From Saprospiraceae bacterium (GTDB lineage: Bacteria > Bacteroidota > Bacteroidia > Chitinophagales > Saprospiraceae): a DNA stretch of 64,000 nt. The DNA is taken from the NCBI GenBank assembly GCA_029263015.1, contig JAJCYI010000120.1, positions 1 through 64,000 of the forward strand, given 5' to 3'. Below, piece by piece: positions 55,201 through 63,424 of this stretch. The stretch's first letter is position 1. Each line of letters begins with the position of its first letter. A program made the position numbers and the translations under genes. The notes under the pieces are model-generated. The model saw only the letters and a list, made by a program, of their open reading frames with translations. It was not told where the DNA came from and searched no databases.

Positions 55201-55589
55201 ATATTTCCAACACAAGCAGAAACAAAATCAAATGTGTTACAATCAGGAGTTGACAAGATAGCAGCCTGAAGACCATTCCCTGAAGAACAGGTCCCAACTG
55301 CAATATCAAATGATGCAGTAGAAGAAGTGGCCGTGAACGCAAAAAATATGTTGTTTTCGACGGTGGTACACCAAGTTGGAGGTCCTGCGTTGACAACCCC
55401 TCCAGAAGGCATGGTGCCGTTGAAACAGTCCAGTTCGAACTCACTGTTGGCAATACAAGCCAAGGTTGGATCTTGATCCCACATCGGAGCACCAGGAGGG
55501 CAAGGGATCGTACTACATTGGGAAAACAGTGTTTGGGGCAATATCAAATAGGTCATTGCCAACAATACAATAGGTGTAAAAACTTTCAT
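49224..55589 (-). CDS. Giant (2121-residue) T9SS type B surface protein
   Basis: This is a 2121-residue exported protein, signal peptide about 1-23. The mature body is a chain of beta-sandwich repeats: SSSGTFVNTLLGPDGCDSIVT-type units, PKD/Ig-like units (CVTAFNACGPSDPTCITISVGTGPETPILDGPTEVCEGSSQTYEL), and recurring ICxGExAxLxxxxTGxxPW units from about 650 onward. A SprB-type repeat lies near 1890-1950 (SCFGMADGFIQIDDITGGNPPYTCSFNGG). The last about 90 residues (YIPNAFSPNNDG ... FSRWGETVHEF ... VFVWTAEIEFTDGVIKQYKGDVTLMR) are a CHU_C/gliding-motility-associated T9SS type B sorting domain. It is probably a cell-surface adhesin. Two CotH-kinase genes lie directly upstream on the same strand. Confidence 0.9.
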   Translation of the reverse strand: MKVFTPIVLLAMTYLILPQTLFSQCSTIPCPPGAPMWDQDPTLACIANSEFELDCFNGTMPSGGVVNAGPPTWCTTVENNIFFAFTATSSTASFDIAVGTCSSGNGLQAAILSTPDCNTFDFVSACVGNINQGSSAIITSTTPLNPGEVYYLMIDGQAGAVCDFSINGGLPSEPTGQQVCIGANPIGIYNNTALANWTIIPPSAGTFIGPNTNVSIVSIQWTTPGTYEVCAQTCPNAPAECVTVTIGQVANVTVGPLIICEGETVDCGGSTYSSSGTFVNTLLGPDGCDSIVTCIVQAIPPINMPPQFVAICDLEEYEICGVPFSSTGSFSETCTSFLGCDSIVNLELKILAPTVFIEPPVETGCGANWSAILSAANSNWIDPPAQHTILWTGPGIVGDDDQPVITIDAPGTYCFSVSHELYGTTCEAEDCIEVEQGLLPVDPPDVDGPTSVCGGFEEYVASPTGDGIPDGFSWTTPNGEPFTVVNFFTISVDWNGSIGGELCVTAFNACGPSDPTCITISVGTGPETPILDGPTEVCEGSSQTYELTNPTAGATCTWTVPPGASFSQTDTTIVVDFDGATSGDVCITCMDLCGTTPEVCIAVVVNTPPDAPTFSSGPNQVCASETANYCVDPVTGADSYSWTTPAGNFPDTTNCLDIDWTGFNSGDICVTANNECGSSPETCFNVQIIDSPTAVLSGDGAVCAGSGDTIEMSIILTGTPSWTVTYTIDNVLQTPITGIQTSPYTLFATGIGSYALNSITDGGICLGTVSGSGSITENDLPTADLSGSGDICDGSGTQVNLTITLTGAAPWQVDYIGGNGTPSTLNINASPFTLPIGQGNAGAVTLISVIDDNDCEGTVSGMGQVNVISAPTVNNVSTLCDPTNTNYTVSFTITGGDPSTYSITPADGTLVDSVFTSNIILSGNGYSFVVTDVNDCNPVTVEDNLVVCDCTTAVGVMDGTTLDTCGIGPITGFIYDDTNQVLDGDDVLMYVFHSGSSVAIVPPIFSITPTPTATFDMATMTYGTTYYMSAVTGNGGGPQGIDLNDPCLAVAQGTPVIFYDIPTATMVGATEICEGETAELTFTLTGVSPWTVIINGQPVSNIFTSPYVHTVEPDMTTTYVLTSVMDVNCDNAATGSEVITVNFAPTVSPAVITCNGSGTAYTVCFEIFGGDPSCYDVAPLDGTLTGNMFCSDEIADGLGYSFVVSDCKGCPPVTIEDPLVDCSCISIAGNMDNAELDVCEDALAEPVYLGGDVLDADDALCFVLHTGNPLMPIASNSTASFSFDATTMTIGTTYFICPVVGNADGSGCVDLSDPCLSIGGCAEVTFREIPTATILPGSDICLGEDASLSVAFTGAGPWTFVYQDDQGNTDTFQASNSPFTFDVTPAVSTDYSLVSMDGKFCTGTVDGLATVSVHEAPEVLDVVADCNPSATEFTVSFEITGGDPTTYNISPSNGMLTGSIFTSNPYLNGETYSFDIDDQFQCGPVELIGAFNCDCLTDAGVMSANVIGFCVDTSAEVGISLNFNLDPDDVLMYYLHTNSDSTLGTVIAISDTPVFDFDPGSMSTGVTYYISAVAGNNDGTNNVDLGDICLDIAPGTPIVFNDLPTLAISGETTICNGESATVTFALTGIGPFSIVFEIDNVQQPPQVIPIPGTFDIPISPTISTSYSLISITDQGTGCMNTASGIVDITVNDPVTAGSPYGDFENCDNNDFTISLFENLVGFEYGGTWTDQSGNVFPNGSLNTADLLPGIHVFTYTVTGTPPCPDDQESVNVIIHPAPVADAGDDITLDCDLTSTSIGGNGTTPGMTYSWEGNVSDSTIAQPTIGEAGEFILTVTSPFNCVDLDTTYAFVSQGIPSPVVTITDVSCFGMADGFIQIDDITGGNPPYTCSFNGGPFTDNKLFQNLSPGPYSIVIEDASGCETTLNFTVTEPEEVTVDLSVNVEGMPPVADYNTPIIIEIITNPPFQDMDTVIWNSTTSTDSLCGNCQFNEVALQFQTTFSVQVVDEGCPADDLLTVFVERDHFVYIPNAFSPNNDGPETNNLFEIYDDNNVALVHSFIIFSRWGETVHEFYNFKLDDPDNDYRWDGKLNEENMNPQVFVWTAEIEFTDGVIKQYKGDVTLMR

Positions 55590-55874
55590 AGAGTCATTTT
55601 TATAAGCATTAAATTCAACCTAACAGATTTTAACCAGGGAAAGAAAGTTCAGAAATGTGAAGTTTTGTTATTGGCCTATTGGCTTAACTTTAGAAGGAGA
55701 CCAATATTTAAAATAGGCAGCGCAAAGATGGGAATTTGATTTCTAATACTAGAAGAAATACTGGTTTGTTTTTGATGTAATTCAACCAATATTGTGTTTT
55801 TATCAATGAAAAACGGAAAATAATAAATGGGAGACACTTTGAAACCGGAAAAGTTGAGGTGTTCTCCAATTTTA

Positions 55875-57452
55875 CTACTCCACTTCGTGAAAAACATAAC
55901 TGGCCCGAGGAGGATCACAAACGGCTAACCTATTCCCTTCGGCAATAAAATAGTACTGCATACCAGGCATTCCCTCAGCTGAAGCTCGCCATTTTCCAGT
56001 TCCATCATCGTGCATGGCTGTTTTTTGCCAAGGTTGGAGAGAAGAATTACGGTAAACAAGCCAAGCTGCTTCGGCTTCATTTATTTCAGCAGAAAAGAAA
56101 ACAGCGCCTTCTGAATGATTAGAAAAGGAATCTGTGAATTCTGGATTAGTACCATTGAACAAAGGGTGGTTAAGGAGATAACTTGTACGCTTTTCCATCA
56201 ACTCTTCTACGCCTATTATTTCCGAATATCCAATAGGGACGGAACGGTAAAGGTTGTTTTTGAAATCGTCATAGGAATATAATTTTTTCGGGTCATCCAT
56301 CACTTCTTTGTCAATAATGCTATGGACTTTTTTAGCCAGTTCAAGGTATTCTCCATTCACGAAATTCTCTTCCAAAATCGTTCTGCAATGGCCTACATAT
56401 ATCTTTCGATAATATGGATCAGCAAGGATCTTGGTAATCAAAGGCCGTTTTGGGTTCTTCGTTTTATAATGGGCAAACATGCTGAATCGCTGTAATTCTT
56501 CGTTGGTGAGCGCCCCTTTTTTTAACCCGTCGTAGCGGAATCCGCCTAGTGATATATTCATGTCCCACACGAGTGGTGTGAAAAGGCCGTCTGGTGTTTT
56601 ATACAAATAATAATTGTGGCTCAACCTTCCAGTGTAGCTATCCAGGTTTACCAATATTGTATTGAAGGCATGCATCCATAATACCATGTCGATGTTCAAA
56701 AGGCTGCCAATCTTTTCAGGGTGGGTATTGAGGGTCTTGGTAAGATGGATCAGGTCCTGCCATCCTTCATCATCCTTGCTTTCCATTTCATACCAGCCGA
56801 TATAACATTCTTTATCGCCGCCAAGGTACATGAGAGATGCCTTGTCACCTTCTGGGCAATCTCGTTCCTGTAATTTTTTTAGGATGCTGTACTCAGGGTC
56901 GCATTTGAAGAAAGTTCCGTCGGAGGAACCAAATGCCTCTTCTACCAAAATATCGTCAACGGCCTGTGTATTGTTATAAAGGCCCATGTATTCTCCATTG
57001 ATGTACAATTTGGCAAAATTGCATCGTGGGGCAGGCATGTATTTCCGGGCAATTTCATAAGATAAAATCTCCCTCGTAAAACTGGCATCTCGGAATACAT
57101 TAGATAATTTTAATGTTCCGTAACCTCCTGGGAAAGTTTGTTTTTTATCCTTGTAATCTGCTTTTAGGTTGAATGGAAGCTTCTTTTGCCCCTTGCTTTT
57201 GGGGTTGTTGTAGGAACTATTGCCTTTATACCTGACACCTACTTCTTTAAAAACCTGACCATCAATTTCTACGGTGGCTGAAAGGCGTTTTTTATTGCCT
57301 TTTGCTTTCATTTTATCCAACAATGAAGCCCAGTTGGATTCGGCAAAAGTGACCTGGATTTCAGGGATATGCTCCAAGTCATATAATCCTTGCGCATTTG
57401 AAAAAAGGCCAAGAAACAGTAAAAAAATAATGGCTGCCAGAAATTTTTTCAT
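55875..57452 (-). CDS. Exported CotH-kinase family protein (copy 1)
   Basis: This is a 525-residue protein starting MKKFLAAIIFLLFLGLFSNAQ (a frame start 12 bases upstream is not used). The CotH domain covers most of it: EVGVRYKGNSSYNNPKSKGQKKLPFNLKADY, LKLSNVFRDASFTREILSYEIARKYMPAPRCNFAKLYINGEYMGLY, and the kinase-like metal-site stretch PLVWDMNISLGGFRYDG. CotH proteins are atypical protein kinases that phosphorylate secreted or spore-coat proteins. The C-terminus has an additional domain ending in an emulsin-like beta sandwich. It is paralogous to the next gene upstream and may act on the giant surface protein encoded after it (inference). Confidence 0.87.
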   Translation of the reverse strand: MKKFLAAIIFLLFLGLFSNAQGLYDLEHIPEIQVTFAESNWASLLDKMKAKGNKKRLSATVEIDGQVFKEVGVRYKGNSSYNNPKSKGQKKLPFNLKADYKDKKQTFPGGYGTLKLSNVFRDASFTREILSYEIARKYMPAPRCNFAKLYINGEYMGLYNNTQAVDDILVEEAFGSSDGTFFKCDPEYSILKKLQERDCPEGDKASLMYLGGDKECYIGWYEMESKDDEGWQDLIHLTKTLNTHPEKIGSLLNIDMVLWMHAFNTILVNLDSYTGRLSHNYYLYKTPDGLFTPLVWDMNISLGGFRYDGLKKGALTNEELQRFSMFAHYKTKNPKRPLITKILADPYYRKIYVGHCRTILEENFVNGEYLELAKKVHSIIDKEVMDDPKKLYSYDDFKNNLYRSVPIGYSEIIGVEELMEKRTSYLLNHPLFNGTNPEFTDSFSNHSEGAVFFSAEINEAEAAWLVYRNSSLQPWQKTAMHDDGTGKWRASAEGMPGMQYYFIAEGNRLAVCDPPRASYVFHEVE

Positions 57453-57466
57453 ATAAATGTACAAGG

Positions 57467-57585
57467 TGATTAGTGATTAATTGATTAGTGATTAGTTTGG
57501 GAAAACGCTGATAATCATTTTTGTATCAAAATAAAAAATCCAACCAATTGCGAATTAATTCACTAATCACTAATCAACTAATCAC
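57467..57585. repeat. Inverted pair of GATTAGT repeats between the two CotH genes
   Basis: The left part (57467-57496) contains GTGATTAGTGATTAATTGAT and the right part (57561-57585) CACTAATCACTAATCAACTA. They are complementary over most of their length. The units repeat ATTAGTG/CACTAAT at 7-bp period. The fold could separate the two CotH genes into different transcripts. Confidence 0.7.
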
Positions 57586-57589
57586 AACG

Positions 57590-59194
57590 CTACTTATTTA
57601 TCTCTTCTAGAGTGGTATGGTGTTGTTCCCACATGTAATTTGCTGGACTATAACTTATCATGCTTGCATTTTCGGCAATGATGTAATAGTCAATGGAACG
57701 CTTTCCATTCTTTGGAGTAACGATTGCTTCAAAATCCCCATTTTCATTGCTGGCCATGTTCATTGAAACGAAATCCCCTTTTCTTCCAATGCGGTACATC
57801 AGGGTTACTTTTTTAGGGAACTGGCCAACGTTGGTTGTTATTTTAAAGCTGGTAACTTGTTTGCTAGACATGCGTTCTCGGGTAGCAACTTCAACGTTAT
57901 TTATCTGTGAAGGGAATACGGCAATCTGAGGGTGTTTTTTCAAATAATTGCTCCTTTTGGACATCAACCAAGATATGCCTGGAATTTTGCTTCTCCTGCC
58001 TATTACTTTGTTCAGGCTATTTTCAAAGTCGGATATTTCATAAAACTTGTTTTGATCGTTTATCAGATCAATTTTAATCATTTGTTGCAACTCTTTTGAT
58101 CTTTCCAGGTATTGCTCATTGGTGAAATGGTCGAACAAAATGGTGCGGAGGTGCGACACGTATAATTTTTTGTAATGAGGGTTGGCCAGTAATTTACTTA
58201 TCAATGGTTTTGTCGAATTGTTTGAATGGAGGAGGGGGTCAAGCGAGGACAATTGCCTTGTTTTGATATCGGATCCAGTACCGATGTTTTTATAACTGCC
58301 GAAAGAAAGGTTCATATCCCAGATGATTGGGGTGAACTTGCCTTTATTGTCTTGGTAAAGAAAATAATTCACTGATTTGTTGCCAGAGTAACTACTTAAA
58401 TTCACCAATACATTGTTGAAAGCAAGCATCCAAAGCGTGGCATCCACGTTCAGGCTGGCTTCTATTTCTTTGGTGTTCTGGTTAAGTGTCTTAGTCAGGT
58501 TTATTAAATCCTTCGTTCCATGCTCTGATAGTTTTATAAAGTTATTTGCATAGCATTTCGGTGATTCGTCGTATTGAAGTGAGCCATAAATTTTGTTTTT
58601 GCAACCAGCGATATTATCGTTTTGAAGGACTTCATTTGCTTTGAAAAATGCATTAGTGGCATTCCCAAAATAGCGTTTCCTGAAAGCGGGGTCTTGGACG
58701 GATTCAATATTAACAAAAAGTCCGTAGTACTCGCCGTTGATCGTCAACTTTGTGTAGTTGGCATAAGGAGCAGGCATATAATCCCTGGCTATTTCATACC
58801 CTAAAACTTCCCTCACCATGCTTGGGTCCCGCAATGCACTGGATAACTTGAGTGAAGTATAACCTGCAAGGTTTTGGCCTTTATTGGTGTAGTCCAACCG
58901 TATGTTGAAAGGATTCCTTCTTGCACCTGTCCTGAATGATTTTGTGCCTCGGTACTGAATGCCTGCAGCTTCGAATGCCTGTCCATTTATCTCAACCGTA
59001 CCGAGTAGAAAACCATCACCATTGTAACGCAAAGAATCAAGGGTATAGGGCCAGTTGTCATCGGCAAAAGTTATCTTAATATCTTGTATCTTGTCTGTTT
59101 TGTAAAAATCCGGGATTGATGACATTTCCTGTGAAATGAGGAATTGTACACAAGTTGTCAGAAAAAAGAACAAGGTGAATATGGTCTGTTTCAT
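57590..59194 (-). CDS. Exported CotH-kinase family protein (copy 2)
   Basis: This is a 534-residue paralogue of the protein encoded at 55875-57452. Signal peptide about 1-21. Matching stretches include AGIQYRGTKSFRTGARRNPFNIRLDYTN, LKLSSALRDPSMVREVLGYEIARDYMPAPYANYTKLTINGEYYGLFVNIE and the WDMN stretch FTPIIWDMNLSFGSYKN. It lies upstream of copy 1 on the same strand. The C-terminal part differs from copy 1, suggesting different targets or localisation. Kinase activity is inferred from the family. Confidence 0.87.
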   Translation of the reverse strand: MKQTIFTLFFFLTTCVQFLISQEMSSIPDFYKTDKIQDIKITFADDNWPYTLDSLRYNGDGFLLGTVEINGQAFEAAGIQYRGTKSFRTGARRNPFNIRLDYTNKGQNLAGYTSLKLSSALRDPSMVREVLGYEIARDYMPAPYANYTKLTINGEYYGLFVNIESVQDPAFRKRYFGNATNAFFKANEVLQNDNIAGCKNKIYGSLQYDESPKCYANNFIKLSEHGTKDLINLTKTLNQNTKEIEASLNVDATLWMLAFNNVLVNLSSYSGNKSVNYFLYQDNKGKFTPIIWDMNLSFGSYKNIGTGSDIKTRQLSSLDPLLHSNNSTKPLISKLLANPHYKKLYVSHLRTILFDHFTNEQYLERSKELQQMIKIDLINDQNKFYEISDFENSLNKVIGRRSKIPGISWLMSKRSNYLKKHPQIAVFPSQINNVEVATRERMSSKQVTSFKITTNVGQFPKKVTLMYRIGRKGDFVSMNMASNENGDFEAIVTPKNGKRSIDYYIIAENASMISYSPANYMWEQHHTTLEEINK

Positions 59195-59381
59195 ATTGAT
59201 AAATACTGTTAGGAATCTTATTTTATGTAAAACGCTGATTTGCAGCTAATTGGGAAAACGCCAATTTGAATATTTTTCTCAATTTTTTCGATTTGCAATA
59301 ATAGTAAAAAGCAGGAAGTCTAGTGTCTATGACTCTGTTGATTTATATAAAGATGGGGAAGCAGGATTTGGCAGCATAATT

Positions 59382-59870
59382 TTATTGATGTTCCTCAAAA
59401 TAGCCCGTTCGTGTATTTTTCTTCACATTGTCCCATTTGAAATACCGTCCGTTCATTACCACATAAACACCAATCGGGAGTGTTTGTAAATAAGCTATGG
59501 CACTGCCTAAGTTGAAAAAACCATCGGAGGAAGTTCCGAAAGCGTAAGGGATCATGGCGCCGGTCAACACAATGGTTTTATCTAAATCTTGACTTGCTAA
59601 ATATTGAGCTGTTTCAACCATCGTGTCCGTGCCATGCGTTATCAGGATTTTATCAGACGTGGACAGTTTGCAGTTATGGGCGATAATGTTGCGGTCAGCT
59701 TCTGTCATTTCAAGGCTATCGACCATCATCAAAGTTTTTACATTGAAATCGATGGTACAACGTCCCCGATCAAGCATGGAAGGGATGTGCGTGTCTTTAA
59801 AATATAAGCCCCCAGATATGTAGTTGTAATCTTTGTCGAAAGTCCCTCCTGTAATAAAAATTTGGACCAT
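59382..59870 (-). CDS. Single-domain asparaginase-like protein
   Basis: This is a 162-residue protein covering only the N-terminal domain of L-asparaginase. Visible motifs are IFITGGTFDKDYN (first catalytic Thr region), ILITHGTDTMVETAQYL (second Thr-Asp region) and KTIVLTGAMIPY (Lys region). The usual second domain, about 150 residues, is absent. Such stand-alone proteins occur in several phyla and their activity is unclear. No frameshift or downstream remnant of the second domain is seen, so this looks like a genuine short family member rather than a broken gene. Confidence 0.83.
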   Translation of the reverse strand: MVQIFITGGTFDKDYNYISGGLYFKDTHIPSMLDRGRCTIDFNVKTLMMVDSLEMTEADRNIIAHNCKLSTSDKILITHGTDTMVETAQYLASQDLDKTIVLTGAMIPYAFGTSSDGFFNLGSAIAYLQTLPIGVYVVMNGRYFKWDNVKKNTRTGYFEEHQ

Positions 59871-59977
59871 TAATTATTGGATTGAAGGATGTTGGTGCAG
59901 ATGTATCGGTGGCAAATATTGCTATTTAAAAGTATCTTTTAGCGGAAAGAAGGGATTTAATCTAAAAATGCCAGAGC

Positions 59978-60646
59978 TTACTCAAACTCCTGTACAAATG
60001 CCAATTTGGCGTTCTTGTATTTTTCCTTGGCAATTTCTTCTTTGAATTTGATCATTGTCTGCAATGGGCCTTGGTCGGCAGCCAGGTTGACCATCCAAGC
60101 TGGAATTCTGCCGCCTGGATCAGCATTTAAGTAGTAGTCAATTTTTACTTTCCCATTTCCAATAGGAGTGAAAATCCAATGTAGGTCAGTTTGGGTCATC
60201 CTGATAATATTTTCTTTCTCAGGTAGCATATCATGTTTGGAAGATGTTTTGGAATGGATGGCCATGGTTTTTGGATCTTGCCAGAAAGTTGAGTACAGCA
60301 CAAGGTCACGGTTGCTCATGGGCCAGGGGAAGTCTATTTCGGTGTAATAATAAACCTCGGTGTCAGAAATTTTCTCAATGGTCTCGGATTTCACACTGGC
60401 ATACACCCAGTCGTCGAACCCCTTCACATCCGTGAGGATGGCAGCAACAGCATTTAACGAAGCTTCAATTTCAGTTTCAAACTTCAACTCTTTAATATTG
60501 CTGCCTTCAACATTTTTCATATAGACCCTGATTCCGCCTTTGTTCCTTTTCAATTCCCAGTCATAACTGTCTTGCGAAAGCAAGAGAAGAGGGATGCAAA
60601 ATAGAAGGCTGAAGGTAAGGGATGGAAATAATCTCTTGGTCTGCAT
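59978..60646 (-). CDS. Exported START-domain protein
   Basis: This is a 222-residue protein with a signal peptide (about 1-25, ...LLLLSQ) followed by a START/SRPBCC lipid-binding fold: YDWELKRNKGGIRVYMKNVEGSNIKELKFETEIEASLNAVAAIL, VYYYTEIDFPWPMSNRDLVLYST, and DYYLNADPGGRIPAWMVNLAADQGPLQTM. It may carry a lipid or hydrophobic ligand in the periplasm. The ligand is unknown. Confidence 0.88.
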   Translation of the reverse strand: MQTKRLFPSLTFSLLFCIPLLLLSQDSYDWELKRNKGGIRVYMKNVEGSNIKELKFETEIEASLNAVAAILTDVKGFDDWVYASVKSETIEKISDTEVYYYTEIDFPWPMSNRDLVLYSTFWQDPKTMAIHSKTSSKHDMLPEKENIIRMTQTDLHWIFTPIGNGKVKIDYYLNADPGGRIPAWMVNLAADQGPLQTMIKFKEEIAKEKYKNAKLAFVQEFE

Positions 60647-60733
60647 ACTTTTGTTGTTGGGAAATATTTGAGAGAACTCAAAATAGCCAATATTGTTTTG
60701 TTTGGTTAACGAAAAAATATTGTCTGTTGCTGT

Positions 60734-60899
60734 TTAGGGAATAGGCAACAAATAACCTACCCATTTTGGTTCGTTCTTTTTCCTTCTAAAAACACTTGAA
60801 AAAATAACCATAGCCCCACTATCCTTAGTTTTTCAAGCACTTTTACAAGAAATAATAACTTCGCAAAATTGGGTAGCTTATTTATTGCCTACTCCCTTA
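60734..60899. repeat. Family-1 long palindrome, copy E
   Basis: Arms TTTAGGGAATAGGCAACAAA and its near-complement ending TTTATTGCCTACTCCCTTA pair; both share the outer stem of copy D. The core is degenerate (AACCATAGCCCCACTATCCTTAG) but flanked by the same A-run and T-run. It occupies much of the 483-base gap upstream of thyA. Confidence 0.78.
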
Positions 60900-60921
60900 C
60901 TTTCTTCAAATAGCCAAATAC

Positions 60922-61070
60922 AGGGCTTTCTTATAAAACCACAAAAGGAACAAAATGGATAATAAGGAACATAAGTAGAAGTCCATTTTTGGATTCTTTT
61001 GTGCCTTTTGTGGTTCAGAAGAAACGATTGCCTAAATATTTTAGCCAAATAATTTTTATAAGAAAACCCT
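60922..61070. repeat. Further inverted repeat upstream of thyA
   Basis: AGGGCTTTCTTATAAAA (60922-60938) pairs with TTTTATAAGAAAACCCT (61054-61070), and inside, ACCACAAAAGGAACAAAA (60939-60956) pairs with TTTTGTGCCTTTTGTGGT near 60999-61018. It adjoins copy E. A minus-strand frame through this stretch has no recognisable product. Confidence 0.65.
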
Positions 61071-61129
61071 TTGGCCAAATATCCAAAAAAGAAATAAGTT
61101 TCAGTAAATTGCAAATCAATATATAAATA

Positions 61130-61924
61130 ATGCGTCAGTACCACGACCTCCTTCGACACGTTTTGGAAAATGGAACAGAAAAAAGTGACCGAACGGGAAC
61201 GGGCACCTTATCCTTGTTTGGCCATCAGATGCGGTTTGATCTGCAAAAAGGATTCCCGATGCTAACGACCAAGAAACTACATCTTAAATCCATCATTTAC
61301 GAACTGCTCTGGTTTTTGCGAGGAGATACAAATGTCAAATATTTACAGGAAAACGGGGTGCGCATTTGGAATGAATGGGCAGATGAGGATGGGTCATTAG
61401 GGCCAATTTACGGAAAACAATGGGTCGCTTGGGAAGCCAAGGATGGAAGCGTGGTCAATCAGATTGAGCAAGCAGTCAATTTGATAAAAAACAATCCCGA
61501 CTCCCGCCGCATCATTGTGAATGCCTGGAATGTGGGGGACCTACCACTTATGAAATTAAGCCCTTGCCATGCGTTGTTCCAGTTTTACGTAGCAAATGGG
61601 AAATTGTCTTGCCAACTCTACCAACGTTCGGCAGATGTATTCCTCGGTGTTCCCTTCAATATTGCATCTTATGCCTTGTTGAACATAATGATGGCGCAAG
61701 TTTGTGGCCTCGAACCAGGAGATTTCGTGCATTCCTTTGGCGATGTTCACATCTACTCCAACCATTTGGAACAGGTGGAATTGCAACTCAGCCGTGACGT
61801 AAGGTCGTTACCAAAAATATCCATCAACCCAGAGGTGACGGACATTTTTGGATTTAAATACGATGATTTTAAACTAACAGATTACAATCCACATCCCCAT
61901 ATCAAAGCAGCAGTAGCAATATGA
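61130..61924 (+). CDS. thyA: Thymidylate synthase ThyA
   Basis: This is a 264-residue enzyme converting dUMP to dTMP with methylene-tetrahydrofolate. Catalytic Cys is in [12 protein letters not shown] near residue 146, and substrate-site motifs [38 protein letters not shown] and [13 protein letters not shown] are intact. Length is the standard 264 residues. Folate-dependent DHFR is not adjacent. Confidence 0.96.
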   Translation: MRQYHDLLRHVLENGTEKSDRTGTGTLSLFGHQMRFDLQKGFPMLTTKKLHLKSIIYELLWFLRGDTNVKYLQENGVRIWNEWADEDGSLGPIYGKQWVAWEAKDGSVVNQIEQAVNLIKNNPDSRRIIVNAWNVGDLPLMKLSPCHALFQFYVANGKLSCQLYQRSADVFLGVPFNIASYALLNIMMAQVCGLEPGDFVHSFGDVHIYSNHLEQVELQLSRDVRSLPKISINPEVTDIFGFKYDDFKLTDYNPHPHIKAAVAI

Positions 61925-61929
61925 TCAAT

Positions 61930-61977
61930 AATGGAGAATTGAAAATTACACAGCAGGCCAACTTTCAATTATCCATT
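61930..61977. terminator. Bidirectional terminator between thyA and the DUF2911 gene
   Basis: AATGGAGAATTGAAA pairs with TTTCAATTATCCATT (one mismatch) across an 18-base loop, with A/T tails on both sides. It lies between convergent genes. Confidence 0.6.
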
Positions 61978-61991
61978 TTAAATTTATTTTA

Positions 61992-63077
61992 TCAACCTCC
62001 TTTTCCCATTTTTTCTTCACACTTTTTGGCGAGGTCTTCATAAAATGTGGCTTGACCTTTAGGTGCGTTTTGGGCAGCAGTTTTGAAATGATCTGCCGCA
62101 GTTCCAAACTCGCCAACAGCCATGTTTCCCCTGGCCAATCCAACAAACGTAGTGAAGGTGTCATCAGGATTACGGTCACGGTTCATCTGGAAAACTTCCA
62201 AAGCCTTTTTTGGCTGCTCGTTCTGGATCAGTTGGCGGCCATAAAAATGTAGCTCGACCATAGTGGCGAGTGGCAATGCAGCTTCGATAGAAGCTTGCGC
62301 CTCTTCTGTCCTATCCAATTTTTCTAAAACTTGGGCATGTGTACTGAGGGTTTGGAAAGTTTTTTGGCCACCGAAATTTCTGTCAATTGATCGTTCCGCC
62401 CATGCCAATGCTTTATCCAAGTCTTTATCTGCACCTATACAATATTGCGCCGCAGCGGAATATGATTTTGGATTGAAGCCATCTAATCCATGCAATTGCT
62501 TTTCAATGTTAGCCATCGTGACAGCATGGACATCGCTACCGACCGTGAAAGCGATTTCTTTTTGTTCCCAACGCAATCGAATATCTGCGCTAATATCTGT
62601 TTGGTTGACAAAATCATACGACAGCCACTCGGTATTTTCGCCTTTCGATGGTTTGACATTTACCCGAAGGGCATCATTGTTTTCATCGTAAAAAAAACTG
62701 CCCCACGAATCAATGTCTTTTGAAAAAATCAATGTCCATTCATCTTCGGCAGGTATGGCATGGAATCCATATTTACCAGCAGGTAGGTCTTGCCCGTTGA
62801 TGGTCACAGCATTCTCAAAATAGATGGTGGTATTTTCGTTAGCGCCAGCCCTCCAGGGAAATGGAGTGCCTTCGTTATATGGCACCAAATTGCCGCCAAA
62901 GACCTGACCTTCCCGACCTTTTACACCAGGGCGGCTATAATGGATGGCAACTTTGGTGAGGCCGATCCATTCTGCTACCGCAGCTTTTTTGGAGGCTGGT
63001 GGCAATTTAATATTCTGTGCTTCTAAAAGACTGCCCATCAATAAAAGGGCAAAAAAGAGGGTGATTACTTTCTTCAT
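61992..63077 (-). CDS. Exported DUF2911 protein with C-terminal helical repeats
   Basis: This is a 361-residue protein, signal peptide about 1-20 (...SLLEAQ). Residues about 25-175 are DUF2911, with TKVAIHYSRPGVKGREGQVFGGNLVPYNEGTPFPWRAGANENTTI and AGKYGFHAIPAEDEWTLIFSKD. Residues about 200-355 hold TPR-like helical repeats (ALAWAERSIDRNFGGQKTFQTLSTHAQVLEKLDRTEEAQASIEAAL). DUF2911 is a bacteroidetal family of unknown function, often exported; the TPRs suggest partner binding. Confidence 0.88.
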   Translation of the reverse strand: MKKVITLFFALLLMGSLLEAQNIKLPPASKKAAVAEWIGLTKVAIHYSRPGVKGREGQVFGGNLVPYNEGTPFPWRAGANENTTIYFENAVTINGQDLPAGKYGFHAIPAEDEWTLIFSKDIDSWGSFFYDENNDALRVNVKPSKGENTEWLSYDFVNQTDISADIRLRWEQKEIAFTVGSDVHAVTMANIEKQLHGLDGFNPKSYSAAAQYCIGADKDLDKALAWAERSIDRNFGGQKTFQTLSTHAQVLEKLDRTEEAQASIEAALPLATMVELHFYGRQLIQNEQPKKALEVFQMNRDRNPDDTFTTFVGLARGNMAVGEFGTAADHFKTAAQNAPKGQATFYEDLAKKCEEKMGKGG

Positions 63078-63424
63078 GATTCAGTATTTATGGTGAATGA
63101 TAATTAATGCTCAGTGAAAAGTTGGCTGAGTTTAAAGGTAGGATAAAAGATTGTCTCTTAGAAGAAATGCTAATGTTCTTAAGGTTGCAGGGGGATATCA
63201 ATACTACGGAAAACTGTCAATCTGGAGACATAAACTGTTTCCCAAAAACGAGCATTTCACCTTTGGGCAAAGCCCGAGGAACAATCTTTCGGAAATCAAG
63301 CTTTTCAAGAATGGCAATTGTTCCTCCTCGGATATTTAATATTGCTGTTGATAGATATTTGTTGTCAAGAAAGGAATTTTTTTTAAATATTTGGAACGTA
63401 TTTCAAAATTCAAAACTCAATCAA
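63078..63424. other. Intergenic region between divergent genes
   Basis: No gene, exact TAnnTTTG box or strong hairpin was found. A weak inverted pair (CCGAGGAACAATC near 63280 and AATTGTTCCTCCTCGG near 63317) is present. It should hold promoters for both flanking genes. Confidence 0.4.

Noticed and set aside
60878-61159. Minus-strand open frame upstream of thyA
   Set aside because: It runs through the inverted repeat at 60922-61070 and its composition follows the repeat; no start or family support.
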